DNA from: Oscillospiraceae bacterium
GTDB lineage: Bacteria; Bacillota; Clostridia; Oscillospirales; Oscillospiraceae
Direction: 5' to 3'
Assembly: GCA_017416685.1 (NCBI GenBank)
Contig: JAFQBN010000022.1
Span: forward strand, 1 to 43,819
DNA: 43,819 nt
The position numbers were made by a program, and so were the translations under genes. Below, one piece after another: positions 1 to 7,116 of this stretch. The notes beneath the pieces are model-generated. The model worked only from the letters and a program-made list of their open reading frames with translations, had not been told where the DNA came from and did not search any database. Positions within the stretch are counted from its first letter, which is position 1, and each line of letters opens with the position of its first letter.

Positions 1-39
1 CAGACCGCTCAGATGCTGATGAATTATCTTTCTAAATAA
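1..39 (+). CDS. 3' end of an unidentified gene (partial)
   Basis: The first 39 bases read as the last 12 codons of a plus-strand gene, ending QTAQMLMNYLSK and a TAA stop at 37-39. Nothing upstream is available, so the protein cannot be identified. The same C-terminal sequence reappears about 120 bases downstream (QTAQMLTNYLKK), which supports this being real coding sequence. A strong terminator hairpin lies at 171-217. Confidence 0.5.
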   Translation, partial: QTAQMLMNYLSK

Positions 40-141
40 GATTTCGTCTCTATGCCGCTTTCAGCAACGCGGATCAACTGGCTCTAATGGGCATAGCCCA
101 TAAAGAGCCAATAGACCGCGCACAGACCGCTCAGATGCTGA
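1..141 (+). repeat. direct repeat of a coding 3' end (1-19 and 123-141)
   Basis: The 19-base sequence beginning cagaccgctcagatg is identical at 1-19 and 123-141. The following 20 bases are diverged at DNA level but encode nearly the same residues. The copies are 122 bases apart. This is a tandem partial duplication or the trace of an insertion that supplied a new gene end. Confidence 0.7.
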
Positions 142-161
142 CCAACTACCTCAAAAAGTAA
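39..161 (+). pseudogene. second copy of a gene 3' end, no start
   Basis: The frame open from 36 to the TAA at 159-161 has no good start codon or ribosome site. It reads about 40 residues including NADQLALMGIAHKEP and ends in QTAQMLTNYLKK, matching the tail of the gene that ends at 39. It is in a different frame from that gene. It looks like the leftover 3' end of a related or duplicated gene. The encoded family is not recognised. Confidence 0.45.
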
Positions 162-170
162 GCAAATACA

Positions 171-217
171 AAAAAGCACCGGTCCCGACGGAAATTCCGT
201 CGGGACCGGTGCTTTTT
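171..217. terminator. bidirectional intrinsic terminator
   Basis: A near-perfect stem of about 20 bp (aaaaagcaccggtcccgacg paired with its complement around a 4-base loop) has an A tract on the left and a T tract on the right. It can therefore end both the plus-strand gene on the left and the minus-strand glycosidase gene whose stop is at 235. Confidence 0.9.
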
Positions 218-234
218 CCATTATGTAACAGGCC

Positions 235-2745
235 TTACGCCTTCACTTCCAGCGTATCGCCCGCGGTCAGCACCAAGCCGTTCAGGCTGACCGTGCCGCC
301 CTGGGCGGAGAAGGGAACGTTTTGTTCATTGTGAGCAACGCTTGCTGCGGCGGGCAGGTCGGTCACAAAGCTGTCCAGCTTCAACCGGCCGTACAGCAGG
401 TCCAGCTTTACGCAGTCCTCGGCAAGCTCCACGCTGCCCCACGCCCCCGCAACGGACCAGAAATATCTGCCCTTTCTCAGGGGGATAAAGCCGATCATGT
501 TCCGGGACAGGTCGTATCGGAAGCCGCTGTAAGTCAGCAGGAAGGCATAGCTGGCCATGGCCCGGGCGTAGCTTGCGCCGGCCTCCAGCTCGGCAAAGGG
601 GTTACGCTTGGCGCCGTCGTACCGCTCGCGGACCGCCTGCACGATCTCCAGCGCCTTGTCCTCCATGCCGCACTGGAGCAGGCTGCAGGCAAAGGCGTAC
701 TCAAAGCCGGTCATGCACTCCTCGGTGTACAGAATGGGGATGAGGGGCTTTTCCTCCCCCTCCGGCCAGGCGCACATGACCACGCCCCGCTCCTCGTTGC
801 AGGCGAAAATGCGCCAGGGGTTGGAGTGGTCGCGCATGGTGCGGAAGTTGGTGTTGTAAATGGCCTCCAGTGCCGACTTGCGGTGGCTCTGGTCAAACAC
901 GTGGGGCAGACCCATCAGGTCGGTGTGCCAGTCGGCCAGTACCTGGTCGATCTCGCAGCCGTTATGGATCTGGTACTTCACCTGACCGGTCTCATCGCTC
1001 CAATAGGTCTCGGCGGCATCGGGATAGACATCCAGCTGAGACTTATCCGCAAGGTCGACCTTGTGGACGTAGTAGCTGCCGTTGAAGGTCTCCGCCTCCA
1101 GCGTTTCGTGGCCGCGGTGGAAGATCTCCCGGTACTGCTGCGCCTTGTCCGCCTCTCCCACCGCCTCGGCCATCTCGGCTGCGGCCAGCAGGGCGGCATG
1201 GTAGAAACCGGTAAGCCAGGCGTAGGGGCCGAACAGCTCCCGGTCCAGAGTGTGATGCTGCCGCCCGGTGATCAGGCCGCTGCGCTGGGGGTCCCAGCGG
1301 TGGGCGTTCTCCCCGCTCCAGGCATATTCCAGCGCTTTTTTGATTTTTGGCCAGTAGGCCCGCAGCCAGTCGGTGTCACCGCAGATCTTCCAGTCCCGGT
1401 AGGCCTGCATCACCGCGCCCATCTGCCCGTCCACACAGGCCACTTCAAGGCCCTTTCCATCGAAGTTGGGGTTCAGGCGGAACAGCATCATGCCGCTGTC
1501 GCGCAGGCTGTAATCAAACTCGTTGGACCGCACGCCCCGTTCCAGGTCGGGGAACAGGAACGGCATGGTGTAGGCGTAGGCCCACACGTGCTGGCAGGTT
1601 CCGTGGCAGGACCCGGCCTTTTGCCACACGCCCTCCCAGGCCCAGAAGCTGCCGTCAGCCAGCCGCAGGCAGGTGGTGGTCTTCAGAGTGGCAAGGTTGC
1701 CCTGAATGGCATCGACAACGCACGCGGGCAGGGTGGAGGCGTACAGCGCATCGGCAAACCGCTTCGTTTCGTCATAGAGCCGTCCCCAGCTGCGCAGGGC
1801 GTAGGCCGCCACAGCCTTGGAGTCCTTGTACCGGGTGCTGTAGTAGTTTTTCAGCACATAGGGTTCCACGCCGCTAAACCAATCCACGTAGATATTAGGC
1901 ACGTACCAGCTCAGCACGAAGCGGAACTCGGTCTCCTCCCCCGGCTCCAGCACGCAGCTGGGACACAGGGATGCCGTGTCGTCATACACCTTTTCGCTTG
2001 GCTCGTAGGCGCGGTTGCGGAATGGGCCGAAGGCGGAAAAGTCGTTGATGAACATGGTAGGCATGTCCCGGTGCAGACCCCGGAACCAGTTCTGCTGATA
2101 GGAAATCGCCCCGGCGTGGTCGGTGGCGACGGTCAGGTTGCCGTACTGAGGCTCGTCGGGATTTTCCTCGGCGCTGTGCAGGGTGATGGCGGTGATGCCC
2201 TCCTCCCGGTGCAGCAGGTGAAGTCCCTTCTTCTCAAAGGGGTTGGTCACATTGAAGGACACCGAGTAGTTCAGCCGCCGGTCGGACTTGTTGCGCACAC
2301 GCACGGTGAAAAAGGCACCGGGCAGACTGCTGTCCTCGCTGTTGGAGGGGATGAAGGGGTTGTAGGCCTCCAGCGTTACCGCGCCGGGAAAGCTGTGGTC
2401 GGCAAAGTCCAGCGCGGCAAAGGGAAACTCGCCCCGGAAGGTCACATCCTCAAAGTGCTGCATGCCGGACATGGGGTCGGGCACGCCCCGGCCATAGTCC
2501 TGATACAGCGTACCCACAAAGTCCCGGGTGTTGTCGCCGTTCAGTACGCGCCAGTCCACCACCCTCGTCTCGTCCTCCGCCTTGACGGAAAAGCAGGAGT
2601 ACTTAAATACGGAGTCCCGGTTGGGGCGGTTGAATATCTCGCAGTCCACCAGCTTGCCGTTGCCGGCCAGGCCGATGCTGCCCGCGCCGATCCCGCCCAG
2701 AGGAAACACGATCTGCTTCAGATTTTCCTTTTTGTAGGTTGGCAT
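235..2745 (-). CDS. GH116 family glycosidase (glucosylceramidase/beta-glucosidase type)
   Basis: The 836-residue protein has the two-part layout of glycoside hydrolase family 116: an N-terminal beta-sandwich domain (about 1-300, opening with GGIGAGSIG and EIFNRP) and a C-terminal alpha/alpha barrel (about 330-830). By comparison with GBA2 and the Thermoanaerobacterium enzyme, Glu371 in FWAWEGV is the likely nucleophile and Asp501 in HHTLDRE the likely acid/base. Family members hydrolyse beta-glucosides, beta-xylosides or glucosylceramide with retention. No signal peptide is seen, so it should act in the cytoplasm on imported or released glycosides. The ATG at 2745 follows an AAGGAG ribosome site at suitable spacing. 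It stands alone, with no transporter next to it. The substrate cannot be told from sequence. Confidence 0.88.
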   Translation of the reverse strand: MPTYKKENLKQIVFPLGGIGAGSIGLAGNGKLVDCEIFNRPNRDSVFKYSCFSVKAEDETRVVDWRVLNGDNTRDFVGTLYQDYGRGVPDPMSGMQHFEDVTFRGEFPFAALDFADHSFPGAVTLEAYNPFIPSNSEDSSLPGAFFTVRVRNKSDRRLNYSVSFNVTNPFEKKGLHLLHREEGITAITLHSAEENPDEPQYGNLTVATDHAGAISYQQNWFRGLHRDMPTMFINDFSAFGPFRNRAYEPSEKVYDDTASLCPSCVLEPGEETEFRFVLSWYVPNIYVDWFSGVEPYVLKNYYSTRYKDSKAVAAYALRSWGRLYDETKRFADALYASTLPACVVDAIQGNLATLKTTTCLRLADGSFWAWEGVWQKAGSCHGTCQHVWAYAYTMPFLFPDLERGVRSNEFDYSLRDSGMMLFRLNPNFDGKGLEVACVDGQMGAVMQAYRDWKICGDTDWLRAYWPKIKKALEYAWSGENAHRWDPQRSGLITGRQHHTLDRELFGPYAWLTGFYHAALLAAAEMAEAVGEADKAQQYREIFHRGHETLEAETFNGSYYVHKVDLADKSQLDVYPDAAETYWSDETGQVKYQIHNGCEIDQVLADWHTDLMGLPHVFDQSHRKSALEAIYNTNFRTMRDHSNPWRIFACNEERGVVMCAWPEGEEKPLIPILYTEECMTGFEYAFACSLLQCGMEDKALEIVQAVRERYDGAKRNPFAELEAGASYARAMASYAFLLTYSGFRYDLSRNMIGFIPLRKGRYFWSVAGAWGSVELAEDCVKLDLLYGRLKLDSFVTDLPAAASVAHNEQNVPFSAQGGTVSLNGLVLTAGDTLEVKA

Positions 2746-2778
2746 ATTGTCCGCTCCTTACATAAAGTCGTTCAGATT

Positions 2779-2806
2779 ATTTTATCATGTTTCCTGTCGC
2801 CGCAAA
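2779..2806 (-). promoter_or_regulatory. probable promoter of the GH116 gene
   Basis: On the minus strand TTTGCG (2801-2806) and TAAAAT (2779-2784) are separated by 16 bases, about 35 bases upstream of the start codon. The -35 match is weak. Confidence 0.4.
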
Positions 2807-2862
2807 ATGCTCCAATAAGACATCTTTCCCCGGGATGTGTCCAGTTCAGTTTCGATACGAAA

Positions 2863-2900
2863 GCAAAAAGGGACACCGCATTTCTGCGGTGTCCCTTTGC
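2863..2900 (-). terminator. intrinsic terminator hairpin
   Basis: A 16-bp stem (gcaaagggacaccgca type, with two bulged A residues) and a 4-base loop. Read on the minus strand it ends in TTTTTGC. It lies between the lipoprotein gene and the GH116 gene and insulates the latter. Confidence 0.7.
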
Positions 2901-2916
2901 TCGATTTGGCCCTTTT

Positions 2917-3008
2917 TAGATAGGCGGTTGAATGGGTCTGAGTTGGCGAGGGTGTGCGGGCTGAGCCGAACGACGGCTTATAAATATATTGGGTTGTTGG
3001 AGAAGTAA
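2917..3008 (+). pseudogene. remnant of a serine recombinase/resolvase C-terminus
   Basis: The last roughly 26 residues of this frame read NGSELARVCGLSRTTAYKYI and then end GLLEK before a stop. This is the helix-turn-helix that closes Hin/resolvase-type serine recombinases (pattern: ARxxGxSRxTxYKYI). No catalytic domain is present upstream, and upstream of about 2917 the frame holds a terminator hairpin instead. It is best read as the scar of a lost mobile element. The start of the remnant is approximate. Confidence 0.6.
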
Positions 3009-3009
3009 A

Positions 3010-3036
3010 ACAGGGAGCGGATTGTTATTCCGCTCC
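3010..3036 (-). terminator. terminator of the small lipoprotein gene
   Basis: A 12-bp inverted repeat (cagggagcggat arms) sits just past the stop codon of the minus-strand lipoprotein gene and is followed on that strand by TTTTAC. Confidence 0.8.
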
Positions 3037-3048
3037 CTGTTCGTTGCG

Positions 3049-3648
3049 TTATTTTTTTCTGTATGCAAGGAAGAAAATCTCTCCCTCATCGCTTACAGCA
3101 AGAGGGTAATCTTCGCCCTCGTATGTCAGGGTCAGTTTGGAATCTGTATAAGAGTAGGTTCCCTCGAAAGATTCACTAACCCCCAACGCGGGCCAGCCAA
3201 GTACCAATTCAAAGGTGCCATCACTGTCCAGATCAAGACTGATTTGATTGTATTTGCTTCCGGGAATCGTTTCGTTGAGAATCGCGTCAGAAAATGTTTG
3301 ATCCGCTCTTCCGTTTGCATCTGGAGTGAATTTTAGTTTGAACTCTTCGTCCTTTTCAAATGCCCACCAATCAGTGGCATAAATCATGTCCCCATCCACA
3401 ATATAGCTTGTGCTTCGGTTGTTGGTAGAGTTCGTATGTAATTTCTTTCCCTGAATCGTAAATGTTCCCTTTTCCTTGTTACCAATGCTGTATGTAGTGT
3501 TCGCATTAATTGTCATTTCCATATCAAGGAACCACAGCAAGCTTTCGTACCGTCCGGCAACAGACTCATTTGTGACTTTCCCACCACCGCACGCACACAA
3601 GGACAGGCACATTACCAGTGCCAAAATCAGGGATATTGCTTTTTTCAT
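3049..3648 (-). CDS. small predicted lipoprotein, function unknown
   Basis: The frame is open further upstream, but the ATG at 3648 is preferred. It has an AGAGG ribosome site and begins a lipoprotein signal peptide (MKKAISLILALVM) with lipobox LCAC, the lipidated Cys being about residue 20. The mature part (about 180 residues) is rich in beta-strand-like stretches and acidic residues, with a DLDSDGTFEL segment and a GTYSYTDSKLTLTYEGE segment. These resemble small extracellular beta-structured proteins of Clostridia, but I recognise no named family. It has its own promoter about 195 bases upstream, overlapping an inverted repeat, and an XRE regulator is transcribed away from it. The regulator probably controls it (inference). 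Base composition is clearly more AT-rich than the surrounding genes, suggesting acquisition. Confidence 0.75.
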   Translation of the reverse strand: MKKAISLILALVMCLSLCACGGGKVTNESVAGRYESLLWFLDMEMTINANTTYSIGNKEKGTFTIQGKKLHTNSTNNRSTSYIVDGDMIYATDWWAFEKDEEFKLKFTPDANGRADQTFSDAILNETIPGSKYNQISLDLDSDGTFELVLGWPALGVSESFEGTYSYTDSKLTLTYEGEDYPLAVSDEGEIFFLAYRKK

Positions 3649-3843
3649 TTTTCTTACCTCTCTTTTCAATGTGCAATTTTTTCCATTTCCAACGCAACTT
3701 TGCAGAGTTGTCTGAGTGCTCCGATGAAACTCCCCAAACCGTGTGCCTTTTGATATTCTGTAATTTGGCAAATCAGCGGTTTATCTGAATCATTAAATTT
3801 GACCTGCTTCCCAAGCAACGCCCCCCTTTCTCTGTTTTGCCAC

Positions 3844-3873
3844 ATTATAGCACCTGTAGATTAAGTGTGTCAA
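3844..3873 (-). promoter_or_regulatory. strong sigma-A promoter for the lipoprotein gene
   Basis: On the minus strand a perfect TTGACA (3868-3873) and a perfect TATAAT (3844-3849) are separated by 18 bases. The transcript would have a leader of nearly 190 bases before the lipoprotein start at 3648. I see no recognisable riboswitch in the leader. Confidence 0.75.
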
Positions 3874-3885
3874 TCTATAGGTGCT
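3849..3885. promoter_or_regulatory. inverted-repeat operator over the promoter
   Basis: Arms agcacctgtagatt (3849-3862) and aatctataggtgct (3872-3885) are complementary with one mismatch. They cover the -35 element and the spacer up to the -10 of the minus-strand promoter. Further AGATTAA half-sites occur at 3892-3899 (inverted) and 3921-3929 (direct), near the regulator's start. A binding site for the adjacent XRE protein is the simplest reading. Confidence 0.6.
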
Positions 3886-3945
3886 TATTATTTAATCTGC
3901 GAGTTCATATAATTATTCCATAGATTAAGATAATGGGGTGAAGGT

Positions 3946-4269
3946 ATGACCAACGCAGATTTGCTGAAAATCGGCCAGCGAATACAAGTCCGCAGAAAAC
4001 AACGGGGCTACACGCAGGAACAACTTGCGGATTTGATGAATGTTTCTATCCAGATGGTCTCCAATTTGGAGCGAGGGAATAAAGCGATACGGATTGATAA
4101 CCTGATTAAACTGAGCGAGATTTTAGAAGTCAGCACCGATTATATCCTGACCGGAAAAGAAACTGCCGATGATATTGGAACCTTAAACACCCGAATTGCA
4201 CAACTTTCTGAACGAGACCGAAAGATGATAAATCTGTTGGCGGATTTTTGCCTGTCTGAAAACATATAA
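3946..4269 (+). CDS. XRE-family transcriptional regulator
   Basis: The 107-residue protein carries an N-terminal Cro/C1-type helix-turn-helix (about residues 8-64: IGQRIQVRRKQRGYTQEQLA, then MVSNLERGNKAIRIDNLIKL) followed by a short alpha-helical tail, typical of small SinR/Xre-like repressors. The ATG follows GGGGTGAAGG. It is divergent from the lipoprotein gene, sharing a 300-base control region with an inverted repeat over the neighbour's promoter, so local repression or autoregulation is likely. The region is AT-rich compared with flanking core genes. Family assignment is firm; target and signal are inferred only from position. Confidence 0.9.
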   Translation: MTNADLLKIGQRIQVRRKQRGYTQEQLADLMNVSIQMVSNLERGNKAIRIDNLIKLSEILEVSTDYILTGKETADDIGTLNTRIAQLSERDRKMINLLADFCLSENI

Positions 4270-4315
4270 ACCCCTGATACATTGCTGAGAGAAACGGCAC
4301 AAAGGAGGCAGGACT

Positions 4316-4384
4316 ATGCCAAACTACGGAAAATACTACATCGGCGTACGCCTCCTGCCGTTGAGCAAAAACGGCCCCCTTTGA
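4316..4384 (+). CDS. 22-residue open frame, probably a truncated gene start
   Basis: An excellent ribosome site (AAAGGAGG at 4301-4308) precedes an ATG opening a 22-residue frame beginning MPNYGKYYIGVRLLP. It stops at the left edge of a palindromic repeat element. The good initiation signal and abrupt end suggest a gene whose body was lost when the repeat inserted or by deletion. It could also be a chance small peptide. No family is recognised. Confidence 0.3.
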   Translation: MPNYGKYYIGVRLLPLSKNGPL

Positions 4385-4516
4385 CGAGGGGGCTGTCAGC
4401 GAAGCTGACTGGGGGAGAGAAAATCGCTAACGGCAACAAACGCATCAGTCGGCGATTTGTCGTCTCTCCCTCCGTCATTTGCTCCGCAAATGCCACCTCC
4501 CTCGTCAGAGGGAGGC
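4374..4516. repeat. MITE-like palindromic repeat element
   Basis: About 143 bases made of nested inverted repeats. The left half contains gacgagggggctgtcagcga and a small tcagcgaagctga hairpin. The right half contains tttgctccgcaaa and the palindrome ctccctcgtcagagggagg. The two halves are complementary at their ends (gggggagaga / tctctccctcc), and an inner pair (aaatcgc / gcgattt) also exists. No coding capacity. It resembles the repeats at 23202 and 26788 in design rather than in exact sequence. Confidence 0.75.
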
Positions 4517-4545
4517 GTTTCGCTGCGACGAAATTCTCTGGACGC

Positions 4546-4583
4546 AAAAACACGCCCCTTTTCTCAACGAAAAGGGGCGTGTT
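4546..4583 (-). terminator. terminator of gap
   Basis: A 14-bp inverted repeat (aaacacgccccttt arm) with an 8-base AT-rich loop. On the minus strand it is followed by TTTTTGCG. It lies about 140 bases past the gap stop codon and is the first strong terminator in that direction. The stretch 4584-4723 between it and gap contains only weak short hairpins. Confidence 0.8.
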
Positions 4584-4723
4584 TCTTGTCTTTTGGGGAA
4601 TCCACCGAGCCTTACAGCCCAGCGAATCGTTGTTCCAACAACCTCATAGTTGTTCCATCAGACCTTTTTTCTTCCGATAGGTTTCATCGGAAAAAGTTCT
4701 GTAATTTGACTTTTCAGCCTAAA

Positions 4724-5809
<1,086 letters not shown>

Positions 5810-5877
5810 GACCTTTTTTTGTTTTTTCTTCTCATTCCCTCATTTTATATAAAATTCGTCAAAAAACGCACTTTTTC

Positions 5878-5906
5878 TTGTGTGTGGTTCCAGTTTTTGC
5901 TATACT
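5878..5906 (+). promoter_or_regulatory. promoter of the kinase-like gene
   Basis: TTGTGT (5878-5883), 17-base spacer, TATACT (5901-5906). It lies back to back with the gap promoter and about 70 bases before the TTG start at 5975. Confidence 0.6.
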
Positions 5907-5974
5907 CAAACAAGCGAAGCCATGCCCGTATCTGCATAAGCTACGTTATCACGCATTGTAAAGGTGGGACCCCT

Positions 5975-7021
5975 TTGTCACCCTATGATTTTTCCCTGCT
6001 GCAGGCCATTCCGGAGCCGGCTCTGTTTACCCGCAGCAACCGCGTTGTTGCCTTCAATCCCGCCGCCGGACAACTGTTTGACGGCATTGCTCAGCAGTCG
6101 CCTGTTCCCGAGTGCCTGCTGTGTGAGCCGCCCGCCGCGGCGATGGTGCTGGCCGGCGGTCAGCGCTGGCACATGTCCGCCTCCTCTTTGGAGGACGGCA
6201 CGCTCTATCTGCTCCACATCGCCCGTCAGGAGGCCATCTCCATTCCCCAGCTGGACGGCGTTATGCGCTGTCTGCGCCAGCAGGTGGCGCAGCTGCTGCT
6301 GTCCACCCAGATGCTCGGCCGGGAACCGGACAGCCGGGACACCGCCGACCGCCTTGCAGGCATGAACCGCACCCTGTGCCGCATGCTGCGCATGACCGAG
6401 CAGCTGGATCTGCTGCGCAGTCTGGAGGCGGACACCTTCTCCTATCTGCCCGTGACGCTGGATCTCGCCGGTCTGTGCCGGGAGGTGTGTCTGGCCGCCG
6501 ACGGTCTGTTGGCCGAGGCGGAATTGCACCTGGATTTTGAAAGCCCCCTGTCCTCCCTGCTGGTCAGCGGCGACAGCGCCCTGCTGGAAAAACTGCTGCT
6601 GGAACTGATCTCCAACGCGGCCCGGGCCGCCGCCGAGGGCGGCACTCTGACCCTGTCGCTGGCCCGCCGGAACGGACGCGCTCTGCTGACGCTCTCCGGT
6701 CCCGGCGGCGGGAAGGACGGCCGTTCTCTGGTCCAGCTGCTGGCCGGAGATCCCCCCACTGACCGCATCCCCCAGCCCGGCGAGGGTGCCGGCCTTGGCC
6801 TTGCGCTGGCACAGCAGGTGGTGACCCTTCACGGCGGTACCCTGATGATGGAACAGCGGGACGGCGTTCACGTCACCGTGGCCCTGCCCCTGTGTCCCTC
6901 CAACGCGCCCCTGTCCGTGCGGACGCCCCGGGCCGATTACTACGGCGGGTTTGCCCCCGCCCTGGTGGAATTGTCCGACCTGCTGCCCGACTCTGCCTTC
7001 GCCCACCTGGACGTGGAATGA
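5975..7021 (+). CDS. degenerate sensor histidine kinase-like protein
   Basis: The TTG at 5975 is chosen because AAAGGTGGG sits at the right distance; the open frame upstream encodes implausible sequence crossing the promoter. The 348-residue product has a short PAS-like N-terminal part (about 8-82), a two-helix dimerisation region (about 93-150) and a HATPase_c domain (about 195-305) with N-box LISNAARAA (Asn214) and a good G2 box GEGAGLGLALAQQV. Two essential features are missing. There is no histidine between residues 82 and 184, where the phosphoacceptor should be (LRQQVAQLLL at 100-109), and the G1 motif DxGxG is replaced by LSGPGGG. No membrane segment and no response regulator are nearby. 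It may be a cytosolic non-phosphorylating regulator or an ATP-independent scaffold. Confidence 0.75.
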   Translation: MSPYDFSLLQAIPEPALFTRSNRVVAFNPAAGQLFDGIAQQSPVPECLLCEPPAAAMVLAGGQRWHMSASSLEDGTLYLLHIARQEAISIPQLDGVMRCLRQQVAQLLLSTQMLGREPDSRDTADRLAGMNRTLCRMLRMTEQLDLLRSLEADTFSYLPVTLDLAGLCREVCLAADGLLAEAELHLDFESPLSSLLVSGDSALLEKLLLELISNAARAAAEGGTLTLSLARRNGRALLTLSGPGGGKDGRSLVQLLAGDPPTDRIPQPGEGAGLGLALAQQVVTLHGGTLMMEQRDGVHVTVALPLCPSNAPLSVRTPRADYYGGFAPALVELSDLLPDSAFAHLDVE

Positions 7022-7059
7022 TCAACCCGTTTTTTTGCGCTTTTTCTGCCGGTTATGCC

Positions 7060-7088
7060 TTGACTGGACAGCGCACAAACGATACAAT
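7060..7088 (+). promoter_or_regulatory. promoter of the DUF1846 gene
   Basis: TTGACT (7060-7065), 17-base spacer, TACAAT (7083-7088), about 28 bases ahead of the ATG at 7117. A strong sigma-A type match. Confidence 0.7.
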
Positions 7089-7116
7089 AGTAGGTGTATT
7101 TTTGCCGAAGGGAACG

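Noticed and set aside
322-2919. Very long open frame on the plus strand opposite the GH116 gene, and similar long frames opposite mfd, proA, the thiolase and the nucleoside ATPase gene
   Set aside because: Residue content is low-complexity (Gly, His, Val, Gln rich), there are no ribosome sites at their starts and no family resemblance. They arise from the GC-rich third positions of the true genes on the other strand.
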